A stretch of DNA of 64,000 nucleotides from Mycolicibacterium parafortuitum (GCF_010725485.1 NZ_AP022598.1:2480001-2544000), one strand, 5' to 3'. Positions 16,788 through 26,344 are shown, counted from the first letter of the stretch. Notes: generated by a model not told the origin, from the letters alone. Made by a program: numbers and translations.

Positions 16788-18416
16788 ATGAATCCACTGG
16801 CTGGGCTTAATGGCTCCTCGCGCAAGCGCTCGTCGGTGTTAGGCGCGCTCGCCGCCGTCGCACTGCTGGCCGGATGCACCGCGGGCAGCGAGGCACCCGC
16901 CCCCACGAGCACCGCGGCGCCCGACCGGGCCCTCTCGGACGTACCGCCCCCGCTGGTTCCGGCGCTGCCGTTGCCCGAGAACGCCGTCGCCGATGCGGTC
17001 GCGAAGCTCGACGGGCTGGCCGAGGAACTGATGACGAAGTCCGGTATCCCCGGTATGGCGGTGGCCGTCGTGCACGGCGGAGAAACGGTGTACGCCAAGG
17101 GTTTCGGAGTCAAGAACAACACCCTGTCGGACGGCCCGGACAACAAGGTCGACGCCGACACCGTGTTCCAGCTCGCGTCGCTGTCCAAACCGCTCAGCGC
17201 GACGGTGGTGGCGGCCCTGGTCGGACGCGGCGACGTCGGCTGGGACACTCCGATCGCGTCCCGGCTGCCATGGTTCGCACTCTCCGATCCCGCGGTCACC
17301 CCGATGGTCACGGTCGGCGACATGTTCTCGCATCGGTCCGGGCTGCCCGACCACGCCGGAGACCTACTCGAAGACCTCGGATACGACCGGCGCCAGGTGC
17401 TGGAACGGCTGCGCGACCTGCCGCTGCGCCCGTTCCGGACCTCCTACGCCTACACCAATTTCGGGCTGACGGCCGGCGCCGAGGCGGTCGCGGCCGGGGC
17501 GGGGAAGAGCTGGGAGGACCTGGCCGCGGAGACGCTGCTGCGCCCGCTGGGCATGGAGTCGACCAGCTATCAGTTCGCCGACTACGCCGGTCGCCGGGAT
17601 CGGGCGGTCGGGCACATCCGCATCGACGACGAATACCAGCCGCGCTACGTGCGGGACGCGCAGGCGCAGTCGCCGGCAGGCGGAGCCAGTTCGTCGGTGA
17701 CCGACATGACCCGGTGGATGGCGATGGTGCTCGCGCAGGGCAATCACGCCGGCAACCAGTTGATCGACCCGAACGCGCTGCTGCCCGCGATCACCCCGCA
17801 GGTCACGTCGTCACCGGCCACCGAACCGGCGATGCGCGCGGGCTTCTACGGGTACGGCTTCAACGTGGGCACCACCTCGGCGGCTCGGACCCAGCTCAGC
17901 CATTCCGGCGGGTTCGAGCTCGGCGCGGCCACCAACGTACTGTTCCTGCCGTCTGCCGACGTCGCAATCGTCGCGCTGACCAACGCGACCCCGACCGGCA
18001 TCCCGGAGACACTCACCGCGCAGTTCGCCGATCTCGTCCAGTTCGGGGAGATCCGCCAAGACTGGTATGCCCTGTACGACAAGGCTTTCGCCGACATGAG
18101 CAAGCCACTCGGATCGCTGGTGGGCCAGCAGCGCCCTGCCGATGCGCAGACCCACGGCCCGCTGGACGCCTACACCGGGGTCTATCAGAACGCGTACTGG
18201 GGACCGGCGACGGTCACCGAACGTGACGGCGCCCTGGAGCTGGCGCTGGGTCCGCGCGGCGTATTCGACCTGCAGCCGTGGAACGACAACGTCTTCACGT
18301 TCGCGATCTCGTCCGAGAACGCGCCTCCCGGAACGGTTTCGACGGCGACCTTCGAGGGCGGCGCGCTGCGGCTGGAGTACTTCGACGAGGAAGGCAACGG
18401 GGTGTTCGTCAAATGA
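16788..18416 (+). CDS. Serine-hydrolase/beta-lactamase-like lipoprotein (Rv0907-type)
   Basis: This 542-residue protein has a lipobox (LLAGC after a hydrophobic signal), so it should be lipid-anchored outside the membrane. The penicillin-binding fold is shown by SLSKPLSAT (Ser-x-x-Lys, active Ser), YAYTNFG (Tyr-x-Asn) and HSGG in place of Lys-Thr-Gly. The last 100 residues (DAYTGVYQNAYWGPATV) form the extra C-terminal domain common in class-C-like esterases and peptidases. I chose the ATG at 16788; a GTG at 16779 in the same frame would add three residues. It follows the metallo-hydrolase by 28 bases. The function may be esterase, D-aminopeptidase or cell-wall hydrolysis. Confidence 0.88.
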   Translation: MNPLAGLNGSSRKRSSVLGALAAVALLAGCTAGSEAPAPTSTAAPDRALSDVPPPLVPALPLPENAVADAVAKLDGLAEELMTKSGIPGMAVAVVHGGETVYAKGFGVKNNTLSDGPDNKVDADTVFQLASLSKPLSATVVAALVGRGDVGWDTPIASRLPWFALSDPAVTPMVTVGDMFSHRSGLPDHAGDLLEDLGYDRRQVLERLRDLPLRPFRTSYAYTNFGLTAGAEAVAAGAGKSWEDLAAETLLRPLGMESTSYQFADYAGRRDRAVGHIRIDDEYQPRYVRDAQAQSPAGGASSSVTDMTRWMAMVLAQGNHAGNQLIDPNALLPAITPQVTSSPATEPAMRAGFYGYGFNVGTTSAARTQLSHSGGFELGAATNVLFLPSADVAIVALTNATPTGIPETLTAQFADLVQFGEIRQDWYALYDKAFADMSKPLGSLVGQQRPADAQTHGPLDAYTGVYQNAYWGPATVTERDGALELALGPRGVFDLQPWNDNVFTFAISSENAPPGTVSTATFEGGALRLEYFDEEGNGVFVK

Positions 18417-18433
18417 GTGCCGCTCCGGCACCG

Positions 18434-18486
18434 AAATCCACCTTTTGCAGACGAAGTGCGAGTAACCGTCTGCAAAAGGTGGATTT
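18434..18486. repeat. Perfect 20-bp inverted repeat with 13-base loop
   Basis: Arms at 18434-18453 and 18467-18486 are exactly complementary (AAATCCACCTTTTGCAGACG and its complement). It starts 17 bases after the lipoprotein stop and ends 36 bases before ctpE. It can terminate the upstream message. Because it lies just ahead of ctpE it could also act as a leader structure. Confidence 0.8.
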
Positions 18487-18522
18487 AGGGACGATTGATC
18501 CGCCACCGGCCGGACGATCACG

Positions 18523-20919
18523 ATGAGCGCGCCCAGCGACAGCCGGATCACCGGGCTCTCCGACGACGAGGTCGCCGCCCGCGTCGCAGAGGGCAAGACC
18601 AACGACGTCCCGACCCGTGCCGCGCGCAGCGTCTCGGAGATCGTCAGGGGCAACGTCTTCACCCGCATCAACGCGATTCTCGGCGTGCTGTTCGTGATCG
18701 TGCTCTCGACCGGGTCGGTGATCAACGGCGCGTTCGGTCTGCTGATCATCGCCAACAGCGCGATCGGCATCATCCAGGAGTTGCGCGCCAAGCGCACACT
18801 GGACAAGCTCGCCATCGTCGGGCAGGCGAAGCCGTTGGTTCGCCGGCAATCCGGGACACAGCCGCGTCCGCCCAGCGAGGTCGTGCTCGACGACGTCATC
18901 GAGTTGGGTCCCGGCGACCAGATCGTCGTCGACGGCGTGATCCTGGAGGAGGCGAACCTCGAGGTCGACGAATCGCTGCTGACCGGTGAGGCCGATGCGA
19001 TCGCCAAGGACGCCGGCGATCACGTGATGTCGGGCAGTTTCGTCGTCGCGGGCACCGGCGCCTACCGCGCCACCAAGGTGGGCCGGGAAGCGTACGCGGC
19101 CAAGCTCGCCGAGGAGGCCAGCAAGTTCACGCTGGTGAAATCCGAACTGCGCAACGGCATCAACCAGATCCTGCGGTTCATCACCTATCTACTGGTGCCC
19201 GCCGGTGCGCTGATCATCTACACCCAACTGTTCACCACCGGCGCGGGCTGGCGGGATTCGGTGCTGCGCATGGTCGGCGCGCTGGTGCCGATGGTGCCCG
19301 AAGGTCTGGTGCTGATGACCTCGATCGCGTTCGCGGTCGGCGTGATCCGGTTGGGACGCCGGCAATGTCTGGTCAACGAGTTGCCCGCCATCGAAGGGTT
19401 GGCGCGGGTCGACGTGGTGTGCGCGGACAAGACCGGGACGCTGACCGAGAACGGCATGCGGGTCAGTGATGTGAAGAAGCTCGACGGTGCCGAGGTGGCG
19501 GATGTGCTGGCGCAGTTGGCCGCCGATGATCCCCGGCCCAATGCGAGCATGGCCGCGATCGCCGAGGCCTACGCGATGCCGCCGGGCTGGACCGCGACGG
19601 CCACCGCACCGTTCAAGTCGGCGACCAAGTGGAGCGGAACGTCCTACGCCGAACACGGCAACTGGGTCATCGGGGCCCCCGACGTACTGCTCGATCCGGG
19701 ATCCCCGGTGGCGGAGGAGGCGGAACAGATCGGCGCGCAGGGCCTGCGGGTGCTGCTGCTCGGGTCCAGTGACCGGCCGGTCGACGCGCCCGACGCCCCC
19801 GGCGTCGTCACCCCGGCCGCGCTCGTGGTGCTGGAGCAGCGGGTCCGGCCCGACGCCCGCCACACCCTGGATTACTTTGCCTCACAGCACGTGTCGATCA
19901 AGGTGATCTCCGGGGACAACGCCGTGTCGGTGGGGGCGGTGGCCGGATCGCTCGGGCTGCAGGGCGAGACGATGGACGCCCGCAAACTGCCCGACCAGCC
20001 GGAGGCGCTGGCCGACACGCTGGAGGAGTGCACGACGTTCGGCCGGGTACGGCCCGACCAGAAACGCGCGATGGTGCACGCGCTGCAATCCCACGGGCAC
20101 ACGGTGGCGATGACCGGTGACGGCGTCAATGACGTGCTCGCGCTCAAGGACGCCGACATCGGTGTCGCGATGGGGTCGGGCAGCTCCGCGTCCCGCGCGG
20201 TCGCGCAGATCGTGTTGCTCGACAACAAGTTCGCCACCCTGCCGTATGTCGTCGGCGAGGGTCGTCGGGTGATCGGCAACATCGAACGCGTCTCGAACCT
20301 GTTCCTGACCAAGACCGTCTACTCGGTGCTGCTCGCGGTGCTCGTCGGATTGGCCGGTTTGTCGTCCGCGATCTTCGACACCGATCCACTGCTGTTCCCG
20401 TTCCAGCCGATCCACGTCACGATCGCGGCGTGGTTCACCATCGGGATCCCGGCGTTCATCCTGTCGCTGGCGCCGAACAACGAGCGCGCCCATCCCGGGT
20501 TCGTGCGCCGCGTGATGACGTCGGCGCTGCCGTCCGGGCTCGTCGTCGGGATAGCGACGTTCACGTCCTACCTGCTGGCCTACCAGGGCCGGGCGGCCAG
20601 CGAGACCGAGCAGACGCAGGCGTCGACGGCCGCGCTGATCACGCTGCTGGTGTCGGCGATCTGGGTGTTGGCAGTCGTCGCGCGGCCGTACGAGTGGTGG
20701 CGGGTGCTGCTCGTGGCGGTGTCCGCGCTGGCCTATGTCGCGATCTTCAGCATTCCGTTCGCCAGGGAACTGTTCATCCTCGATCCGTCGAATGTGGCGA
20801 CGACGTCCACGGCCCTGGCCATCGGTGTCGCCGGCGCCGCCGCGATCGAGGTGATCTGGTGGGCGCAGGGCCGTGTACTGGGCGAACGGCGCAGATTGTG
20901 GCGCGCCGCCGATGGGTAA
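18523..20919 (+). CDS. ctpE: P-type cation ATPase CtpE (calcium-type)
   Basis: This 798-residue membrane ATPase has an actuator motif LLTGEADAI, phosphorylation site Asp302 in [10 protein letters not shown], and hinge [24 protein letters not shown]. About ten membrane helices are visible, with four before the P-domain and six after. [12 protein letters not shown] is the PxxPE helix of cation pumps. In mycobacteria CtpE is reported to take up calcium; I transfer the name because both sequence style and neighbours match M. tuberculosis (Rv0907 before, Rv0909/Rv0910 after). The ATG at 18523 follows the inverted repeat. The nucleotide-binding domain is shorter than in eukaryotic pumps. Confidence 0.93.
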   Translation: MSAPSDSRITGLSDDEVAARVAEGKTNDVPTRAARSVSEIVRGNVFTRINAILGVLFVIVLSTGSVINGAFGLLIIANSAIGIIQELRAKRTLDKLAIVGQAKPLVRRQSGTQPRPPSEVVLDDVIELGPGDQIVVDGVILEEANLEVDESLLTGEADAIAKDAGDHVMSGSFVVAGTGAYRATKVGREAYAAKLAEEASKFTLVKSELRNGINQILRFITYLLVPAGALIIYTQLFTTGAGWRDSVLRMVGALVPMVPEGLVLMTSIAFAVGVIRLGRRQCLVNELPAIEGLARVDVVCADKTGTLTENGMRVSDVKKLDGAEVADVLAQLAADDPRPNASMAAIAEAYAMPPGWTATATAPFKSATKWSGTSYAEHGNWVIGAPDVLLDPGSPVAEEAEQIGAQGLRVLLLGSSDRPVDAPDAPGVVTPAALVVLEQRVRPDARHTLDYFASQHVSIKVISGDNAVSVGAVAGSLGLQGETMDARKLPDQPEALADTLEECTTFGRVRPDQKRAMVHALQSHGHTVAMTGDGVNDVLALKDADIGVAMGSGSSASRAVAQIVLLDNKFATLPYVVGEGRRVIGNIERVSNLFLTKTVYSVLLAVLVGLAGLSSAIFDTDPLLFPFQPIHVTIAAWFTIGIPAFILSLAPNNERAHPGFVRRVMTSALPSGLVVGIATFTSYLLAYQGRAASETEQTQASTAALITLLVSAIWVLAVVARPYEWWRVLLVAVSALAYVAIFSIPFARELFILDPSNVATTSTALAIGVAGAAAIEVIWWAQGRVLGERRRLWRAADG

Positions 20920-20928
20920 AGTTCTTCC

Positions 20929-21210
20929 ATGGGATTTTTGGATAAGGCCAAGGATCTTCTGTCGAAGAACGCCGACAAGGTCGACACGGTGATCGACAAG
21001 GCCGGCGATCTCGTCGACAAGAAGACCCAGGGCAAGTACGCGTCCACCGTCGACAAAGTGCAGGACGCCGCCAAGAAGGCGGTGGCCGACAAAGCCGGTC
21101 AGTGGCCCGGCCAGGGGCACACCGAGGGGCAGGCGCCGCCACCCGCCCCACCTCCGGCGTCTCCGCCTCCGCCTCCGCAGCAGCCCCCGACCGCACCGCC
21201 CACGTCGTAG
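20929..21210 (+). CDS. Rv0909-type small antitoxin-like protein with Pro-rich tail
   Basis: This 93-residue protein begins MGFLDKAKDLLSKNADKVDT; the first 65 residues are amphipathic, Lys/Asp-rich helices. They match the Rv0909 antitoxin family as I recall it (about 59 residues). Here the last 25 residues are almost pure Pro, Ala and Gln, an extension I do not remember in the tuberculosis protein. It ends 4 bases before the SRPBCC gene and starts 9 bases after ctpE, so it may be co-transcribed with the pump. A role as antitoxin for the next gene is inferred from the annotated Rv0909-Rv0910 pair. Confidence 0.8.
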   Translation: MGFLDKAKDLLSKNADKVDTVIDKAGDLVDKKTQGKYASTVDKVQDAAKKAVADKAGQWPGQGHTEGQAPPPAPPPASPPPPPQQPPTAPPTS

Positions 21211-21214
21211 GCAG

Positions 21215-21655
21215 ATGGCAAAACTCTCGGTTTCGGTCGACGTACCGCTACCGCCGGAGAAGGCGTGGGATGCGGCCTCGGATCTGTCCCGGTACAAGGA
21301 GTGGCTGTCCATCCACCGGGTGTGGCGGTCGAAGCTGCCCGAGGTCATCGAGAAGGGCACGCAGCTCGACTCGATCGTCGAGGTCAAGGGCATGCCGAAC
21401 CGTATGCGCTGGACTGTCGTGCACTTCCGGCCGCCGGAGGCGATGACGCTCAACGGTGACGGCAAGGGCGGCGTCAAGGTGAAGTTGATGGGCAAGATCA
21501 AGCCCAGCGCGCAGGATGCGGATTCGTCGACCGTCACGTTCGACATCCACCTGGGCGGGCCCGCACTGTTCGGCCCGATCGGGATGGTCGTCGCCGGTGC
21601 CCTCAAGGGGGACATCCAGGAGTCGCTGAACCGGTTCAAGACCGTGTTCGGCTGA
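21215..21655 (+). CDS. SRPBCC (START-like) protein, Rv0910-type putative toxin
   Basis: This 146-residue protein has the START-fold plan: VSVDVPLPPEKAWDAASDLS is the first strand and helix, and GPIGMVVAGALKGDIQESLNRF is the long C-terminal helix closing a hydrophobic pocket. M. tuberculosis Rv0910 in the same position has been listed as the toxin of a toxin-antitoxin pair. The fold itself suggests binding of a lipid or polyketide, and toxicity is not visible in sequence. It is the last gene of the ctpE run and is followed at once by an inverted repeat. Confidence 0.85.
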   Translation: MAKLSVSVDVPLPPEKAWDAASDLSRYKEWLSIHRVWRSKLPEVIEKGTQLDSIVEVKGMPNRMRWTVVHFRPPEAMTLNGDGKGGVKVKLMGKIKPSAQDADSSTVTFDIHLGGPALFGPIGMVVAGALKGDIQESLNRFKTVFG

Positions 21656-21719
21656 CCGCGAGCAGACGCGAACTCGCACGCTTCGGCGTCTGAACACGCG
21701 ATTTTGTGTCTGCTCGCGG
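21656..21719. terminator. Inverted repeat of the CGAGCAGAC family between convergent genes
   Basis: Arms 21656-21677 and 21698-21719 pair at 19 of 22 positions, two of the three exceptions being possible G-U wobbles. It begins directly after the stop of the SRPBCC gene and lies before the end of the convergent NAD(P)-binding gene. It shares its outer sequence with the elements at 22481 and 31101. Confidence 0.7.
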
Positions 21720-21735
21720 AACGGACCCGGGGCGC

Positions 21736-22407
21736 TCAGCTCGCCTGCGACGCGACAGACGCGATGGCGGCCTCGATGTCGGTGTCGCCGGAGATCAGTT
21801 CGAACGTCTTACCCGCGGTGTCCGGGGCATCGAGCACCGCGACGAGTACCGCGGCCACGTCGGCGCGCGGGATCTTGCCGCGTCCGGTGTTCTCGGCGAT
21901 CGACACCTTGCCGTTCGCCGGATCGTCGGTGAGCTGACCCGGACGGACGATCGTGCTCAGAAGTGCTGTGCGAGAACGGATCATGTCGTCGGCGGCCCCT
22001 TTGGCCCGTAGATAGGCGACGAAGACCTCGTCGGCAGCGTCGTCGGGGGTGTTCACATCGGCGCCCATCGCGGAGATCATCACGTAGCGCGGCACTCCGG
22101 CGGCTTCGGCGGCATCGGCGAGCAGGATCGCCGCATCGCGGTCGACGGTCTCCTTGCGGGCGACGCCGCTGCCCGGGCCCGCGCCGGCGGCGAAGATCAC
22201 CGCGTCGGCGCCGCGCAGGTGCGACGTCACCACGCCGTTGGTGGTGTTCTCCAGGTCGACGACGATCGGCTCGGCGCCGGCCCCCCGCAGATCGTCCTGA
22301 TGGGCGGGGTTGCGGATGAAGCCGGTGACCGAGTCACCCCGCGCGGACAGGAGTTTTGCCGTGATCAGCGCGATCTTGCCGTGCCCGCCCGCGATGACGA
22401 CTCGCAT
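21736..22407 (-). CDS. NAD(P)-binding Rossmann protein (NmrA/atypical SDR type)
   Basis: This 223-residue protein begins MRVVIAGGHGKIALITAKLL, the GxxGxxG nucleotide site of atypical short-chain dehydrogenases. RYVMISAMGAD follows at the place of the catalytic Ser strand. It lacks the classical Tyr-x-x-x-Lys. Relatives act as quinone or flavin reductases or as redox sensors of the NmrA kind. It is read separately from the upstream long operon, from which an inverted repeat of 25-bp arms divides it. Substrate unknown. Confidence 0.85.
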   Translation of the reverse strand: MRVVIAGGHGKIALITAKLLSARGDSVTGFIRNPAHQDDLRGAGAEPIVVDLENTTNGVVTSHLRGADAVIFAAGAGPGSGVARKETVDRDAAILLADAAEAAGVPRYVMISAMGADVNTPDDAADEVFVAYLRAKGAADDMIRSRTALLSTIVRPGQLTDDPANGKVSIAENTGRGKIPRADVAAVLVAVLDAPDTAGKTFELISGDTDIEAAIASVASQAS

Positions 22408-22480
22408 GTCCTACCTCCGAGGTGAGGGACGGCCCGGCGCCGCCCCGACGTGCTCTACGTACCCACCCGGGCACCTTTGC

Positions 22481-22544
22481 CCGCGAGCAGACACAAACTC
22501 GCACGATTTTGGGCTGAACCGTGCGAGTTTGTGTCTGCTCGCGG
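22481..22544. terminator. Perfect 25-bp inverted repeat, end of the long P450/NorQ operon
   Basis: Arms 22481-22505 and 22520-22544 are exactly complementary, with a 14-base loop. The element touches the stop codon of the ERG2-like gene at 22545, so it is placed to end the minus-strand operon that starts near 31045. It is a member of the CGAGCAGAC family. Confidence 0.8.
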
Positions 22545-23111
22545 TCAACGGAGCTGTCGGCGCACCAGCTTGCCGAATTCGACGGCCGAGCGGCGCACCG
22601 ATGCGAACTCCAGCGACACCAGCAGGGTGTCCACCATCGCGAACGGCAGCGTGGTGGCGACCACGCCCCGCCCGTACTCCAGATGCCAGGAGCCGGGGTG
22701 GATCGTCAGACCGCGTGCGTGGCCGCGTTCCAGGCAGGTGTGTCCGCCCGGCAGCAGCGGGGGCAGCGGGGTGGTGGCGTCGGACTCCACATCGTAGGAG
22801 TCGATCTGCCCGGCCAGCAGGAACTTGTGGATGTCGATGTGTTTGTAGCGGCCGGAGAAGCCCTGGGTGCCGGTGGGGGATCCGAAGATGACCAGGTATT
22901 CGCGCGGGCTGAAGTACAGGAACCGCACCTTGCCCAGCACCCCGCCGGCCTTGCTGGCCACCCACCTACCGGGTGTCGGATCGATCAGCCCGGGGTAGTT
23001 CTCGGCGAGCAATTCGATTGTGCGGGTGATCAGTTCACCGTTGTACAGGGGTAGTCCCACCGCACCCTTGGTCACCTGGTGCAGCACGACGGGGTCGATG
23101 CGGTAGGTCAT
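22545..23111 (-). CDS. ERG2 / sigma-1-receptor-like protein
   Basis: This 188-residue protein resembles the C-8 sterol isomerase / sigma-1 receptor family. The diagnostic part is GSWHLEYGRGVVATTLPFA near residues 140-158, very like the receptor's TWMVEYGRGVIPSTLPFA. An earlier segment, SGRYKHIDIHKFLLAG, has Asp93. Glu145 and Asp93 fall where the ligand-binding Glu and Asp of sigma-1 lie. The N-terminal membrane anchor of the eukaryotic proteins is absent. The product could bind or isomerise a sterol- or terpenoid-like molecule. It is the last gene of the long operon, 67 bases after the VOC gene. Confidence 0.75.
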   Translation of the reverse strand: MTYRIDPVVLHQVTKGAVGLPLYNGELITRTIELLAENYPGLIDPTPGRWVASKAGGVLGKVRFLYFSPREYLVIFGSPTGTQGFSGRYKHIDIHKFLLAGQIDSYDVESDATTPLPPLLPGGHTCLERGHARGLTIHPGSWHLEYGRGVVATTLPFAMVDTLLVSLEFASVRRSAVEFGKLVRRQLR

Positions 23112-23178
23112 CGGTCGGACTCCATGGGCAGGGTTGTGGTCGCCGGCAGCCCCACATCGAACACGCTGGCGGCGGCGG

Positions 23179-23595
23179 TCATGGCACGTTTGTCGCGAGC
23201 AGGGTCAGGGGCAGACCGAGCACCGACAGGTCGATCTCGTCGAGATAGGTTCCGTCGCCGGAGAATTGCTGCCGGAACCGGGTGACTCCGCCGTAGCGGT
23301 CGGTGACCTTCTCGCCCTCGGCAGCGTCGGGGATACGCAGCACTACGGTGTAGACGCCGTCGCCGTGGCGGTCGAGGAACTGGGTGACCGAGGCAGCCAC
23401 AGTCGCGTCGGAGCCGGCGATCGGGCTGATCAGCTCGATGCCGCGGTCCCAGTCGAGCTGGACCCGGATGCCGAGTTCGGTGAGTTCGGCGGCGTTGAAC
23501 CGGAATCCGAGGTCGGTGAACATCGCCGTGGCGTGCTGCCAGCGCTGCGGGTCGACGGCGAACACGACGTGGTGCAGGCCAGGCTCGGCGGTCAT
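23179..23595 (-). CDS. VOC (glyoxalase/dioxygenase fold) protein
   Basis: This 138-residue protein shows paired beta-alpha-beta-beta-beta modules. LHHVVFAVDPQRWQHATAMF opens the first module and VYTVVLRIPDAAEG the second, with RVQLDWDRGIELISPI between them. His in LHHV and Glu in GIELI are candidate metal ligands. It overlaps the upstream DapB-like gene by 4 bases (ATGA). Its reaction is unknown; in this operon it could act on an oxidised product of the P450 or dehydrogenase, which is inference. Confidence 0.82.
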   Translation of the reverse strand: MTAEPGLHHVVFAVDPQRWQHATAMFTDLGFRFNAAELTELGIRVQLDWDRGIELISPIAGSDATVAASVTQFLDRHGDGVYTVVLRIPDAAEGEKVTDRYGGVTRFRQQFSGDGTYLDEIDLSVLGLPLTLLATNVP

Positions 23596-24650
23596 GAGCG
23601 GACCAGCCCGCGGGGCCGGATCAGGCCGAGGTCGAGGTGGGTGAGCCAGCCCGGCGGCCCGTCGCAGACATCGGGGATCGCGTTGACGGCGCCCATCGCG
23701 GTCCAGTCGTAGCCGGGGTGGGTCATGGTGCCGTCGGGCTGCCGCACCCCTTTGAGGGTCAGCCCGGTCGGCGGGTCACCGTCGATGACGATCTCGTAGC
23801 GTGTCTCACCCCAGTCCCATGCGGGTTCGAGCAGGTCGGGGCCGGCGGTGACGTAGATGGCGTGGAAGACGATCAGCGGCTTGCCGTCCACCCACGCGGT
23901 CCACTCGTGGCGCTGCGCGGCGACCGTCCCCTTCGGGATCGCCCCGTCGGGGTGCGGGATGTCGGCCGCGGCGGTCGCGACGTCGATATCGGCGGCGGTC
24001 ACCTCGTCGATGGTCACGCCGAGCCCGTCGGCGATCATGTGCATGGACTGGGCGAAGAACGGGACTGCGAGGCCCAGGATGGTCGGCTCGGACAGGAACC
24101 GTTCTTTGTCCTTGCCGAATCCCATCCAGTCGATGTGGTCCATCGGCGCGTCCTTGAGCACGTCGACGACCTCGTAGACGTTGACGGTGTCGACACGGCT
24201 CATCACGCGGGCCAGGGTCAGCGGCAGCAGGTCACCGGCGTAGCCGGGGTGGATGCCGCCGCCGTGGAACGACGTGCCGCCGTCGTCGCACGCCGCGCGG
24301 ATCTGCTCGGCAGGGTCCCGGAAATCGTTGCCGGGGTAGAAGAACCCCGCCGTGGTGACCACATTCTTTCCGGAACGCAGCAGCCGGCACACCGTGTCGA
24401 CATCCATGATGACCGGGGTGTAGAAGACGCAGTCGGCGTCCGTCGCGATCATCGCGTCGATGTCGTCGGTGGCGGTCACACCGGTCGGGCCGATCCCGGC
24501 GATCTCACCGGCGTCCTTGCCCACCTTGTCCTTGCTGTGCACCAGCACGCCGGCCAGTTCGAACACGGGGGACGCCGCGAAGTGCCGGATGCCGACCTGT
24601 CCGACGTCGCCGGTCATCCACTGGATCACCCGGTAGGTCTTGTCTGGCAT
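23592..24650 (-). CDS. DapB-like NAD(P)H-dependent dehydrogenase, copy 1
   Basis: This 352-residue protein has an N-terminal Rossmann motif QWMTGDVGQVGIRHF, then SGKNVVTTAGFFYPG and GGGIHPGYAGDLLPLTLA, typical of the large actinobacterial family related to dihydrodipicolinate reductase and 2,4-diaminopentanoate dehydrogenase. Members are often found in steroid, terpene and mycofactocin-linked clusters without a known substrate. The start is 45 bases after the P450 stop and the stop overlaps the VOC gene. A paralogue lies at 32054-33127 in the divergent operon, an unusual pairing. Confidence 0.85.
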   Translation of the reverse strand: MPDKTYRVIQWMTGDVGQVGIRHFAASPVFELAGVLVHSKDKVGKDAGEIAGIGPTGVTATDDIDAMIATDADCVFYTPVIMDVDTVCRLLRSGKNVVTTAGFFYPGNDFRDPAEQIRAACDDGGTSFHGGGIHPGYAGDLLPLTLARVMSRVDTVNVYEVVDVLKDAPMDHIDWMGFGKDKERFLSEPTILGLAVPFFAQSMHMIADGLGVTIDEVTAADIDVATAAADIPHPDGAIPKGTVAAQRHEWTAWVDGKPLIVFHAIYVTAGPDLLEPAWDWGETRYEIVIDGDPPTGLTLKGVRQPDGTMTHPGYDWTAMGAVNAIPDVCDGPPGWLTHLDLGLIRPRGLVRS

Positions 24651-24695
24651 CTGTGTTCTCCTAGTACGATCCGGTCAGCGGGACACTATGGTCGT

Positions 24696-25913
24696 TCATC
24701 GCGACCGCTCAGAGGCGGTGAACACGACTGGTACCGAACGGAATCCGCGGGTTACCGAGTTACCGTGGAATTTCGCCTGCCGGTCCGGGGCGAGGATGAA
24801 ATCGGGCATGCGGGTCAGCACGCGTTCCAGGCCGACCTGGAACTCCAGCCGCGCCAGGTTCGATCCGAGGCACCGGTGCACCCCGGCGCCGAAGCCGAGG
24901 TGACGGTTTTCGCGGCGGTCGAGGATGCACCGGTCGGCGTCGGGAAACTGCTGTTCGTCGCGGTTGGCCGACGCGTAGTTGACGATCATCGATTCGCCGG
25001 GCGCGAATTGGCAGCCGCTCACCTCGACGTCCTTGGCCACGGTGCGCGGGATGCCGTGGATAGAGCCGGCGAAGCGGATGAATTCCTCGACGGCGCGGGG
25101 GAGCAGGTCGGGTTCGGCGATCAAGCGGTCCCGCTCGGCCGGGTTGGTGGCCAGGTAGTGATACGCGAACGACATCGCGCTCGCTGTGGTTTCCAGGCCG
25201 GCCTGCACCAACAGCATCGCGTTCGACACCACGTCGCCGAAAGCCAGCTTCTCGCCGTCGATCTCGGCGGCCAGCAGCACGTCGATCATGTCGTCGCGGG
25301 GTGGCTGGTCCAGTCTCGCGGTCACCGCATCGTGTAGATGCCGATACAGCCCGCCCCAAGCGGTCATCCGGTCTTGCTCGGTGGCGCCGTTGAGCGCGGT
25401 GTCGGTGAGCTCGACGCACAGCGGGACATCGTCGACCGGCATACCCAGCAGAAACTTGAAGAACACGATGCCGGGCTGCCGCCACGCCACCTCGGCGAGG
25501 TCGCCCGCTCCGTCTTCGATGAATTCGTCGATCAGCCGGTCGGTTTCGGTGCCGATCTCAGGGCGCAGGGCCTTCATCCGGGCGGGGGAGAAGTACGGGT
25601 TGAGCACCTTGCGGAACTTCTGCTGCCGCGGCGGGTCGAGGGTGATCACCAGATCGCCTGTGAGCCGCTCGGCCCCCTCCGGGGTCGGGTTGCTGGAGAA
25701 GTGCTCCCAGTCCTGCAGGATCTGCACGCATTCGGCGTACCCCACCGCAACCCAGGCGCCCTCGGGGTTGGACGGTAGGAACGGCTTGTCGGTGCGCGCG
25801 AACGGACCGTTGCCGCGCATCACCGAGTACACGTCGTACAGGAAATCGTTGTCGTTGAAGTCCGCGTGCCGCAGATCCCAGTTCTCGGCGTGCTTTTCGG
25901 GTGTCCCGGTCAC
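24696..25913 (-). CDS. Cytochrome P450
   Basis: This 405-residue soluble bacterial P450 has I-helix [16 protein letters not shown], the ExxR pair in [10 protein letters not shown], and heme loop [17 protein letters not shown] with the thiolate ligand Cys348. I place the start at GTG 25913 because it forms a GTGA overlap with the preceding gene and gives the usual P450 length; the open frame continues upstream only as a shadow. No ferredoxin or ferredoxin reductase gene lies next to it, so electrons must come from elsewhere. The operon setting (ERG2-like, DapB-like, NorQ/NorD-like) suggests a terpenoid or steroid-type substrate but does not prove it. Confidence 0.93.
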   Translation of the reverse strand: MTGTPEKHAENWDLRHADFNDNDFLYDVYSVMRGNGPFARTDKPFLPSNPEGAWVAVGYAECVQILQDWEHFSSNPTPEGAERLTGDLVITLDPPRQQKFRKVLNPYFSPARMKALRPEIGTETDRLIDEFIEDGAGDLAEVAWRQPGIVFFKFLLGMPVDDVPLCVELTDTALNGATEQDRMTAWGGLYRHLHDAVTARLDQPPRDDMIDVLLAAEIDGEKLAFGDVVSNAMLLVQAGLETTASAMSFAYHYLATNPAERDRLIAEPDLLPRAVEEFIRFAGSIHGIPRTVAKDVEVSGCQFAPGESMIVNYASANRDEQQFPDADRCILDRRENRHLGFGAGVHRCLGSNLARLEFQVGLERVLTRMPDFILAPDRQAKFHGNSVTRGFRSVPVVFTASERSR

Positions 25914-26332
25914 GGCGCCCCCTGTCCGGCGGCCTGACGCGCCGCTTCTCGTTCCTCGTGAATCCGCACCAGTTCCCGGAATCCGATCCGGTGGTACTTC
26001 GGGACCGGCTGGATCCCCCACTCGTCCTGGGCGGTGTCCTTGCCCTCCGCGCCTTCGGGCGGTCCGAGCGGCGGATAGGGCACCTGGCATTCGAGCTTGT
26101 CGTCGGAGTAGCGCACCTTGAGCAGCTCGCTGCAGATCTCGGTGAGGCTCAGCGTCGGGTAGCCGTAGTAGACCGCCATGAACGGCAGCGTGAACGCGCC
26201 TTCGATGACCAAGGCGACCAGGCAGACGAGCACCGCGCGTTTGATCCACTTGTGCATCCGCGCGTAGTACGGGGTGGTGCCCGGGGGGAGGTCCGGGGTC
26301 TTCTCCTCGGTGTTCTCCACAGAAGTCGTCAC
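25910..26332 (-). CDS. One-helix membrane protein of the NorQ/P450 operon
   Basis: This 140-residue protein has a hydrophilic N-terminus ([19 protein letters not shown]), one strong membrane helix at about residues 32-55 and a soluble C-terminal part. That part holds two Cys residues ([16 protein letters not shown]), conserved-looking Pro runs, and ends in charged helices. I do not recognise the family. It lies 12 bases after the second six-helix protein and overlaps the P450 start, so it belongs to the operon and may be an accessory subunit of the membrane complex. The paired Cys could form a disulphide if the C-terminus is outside. Confidence 0.8.
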   Translation of the reverse strand: MTTSVENTEEKTPDLPPGTTPYYARMHKWIKRAVLVCLVALVIEGAFTLPFMAVYYGYPTLSLTEICSELLKVRYSDDKLECQVPYPPLGPPEGAEGKDTAQDEWGIQPVPKYHRIGFRELVRIHEEREAARQAAGQGAP

Positions 26333-26344
26333 AGTTGAACTCCT

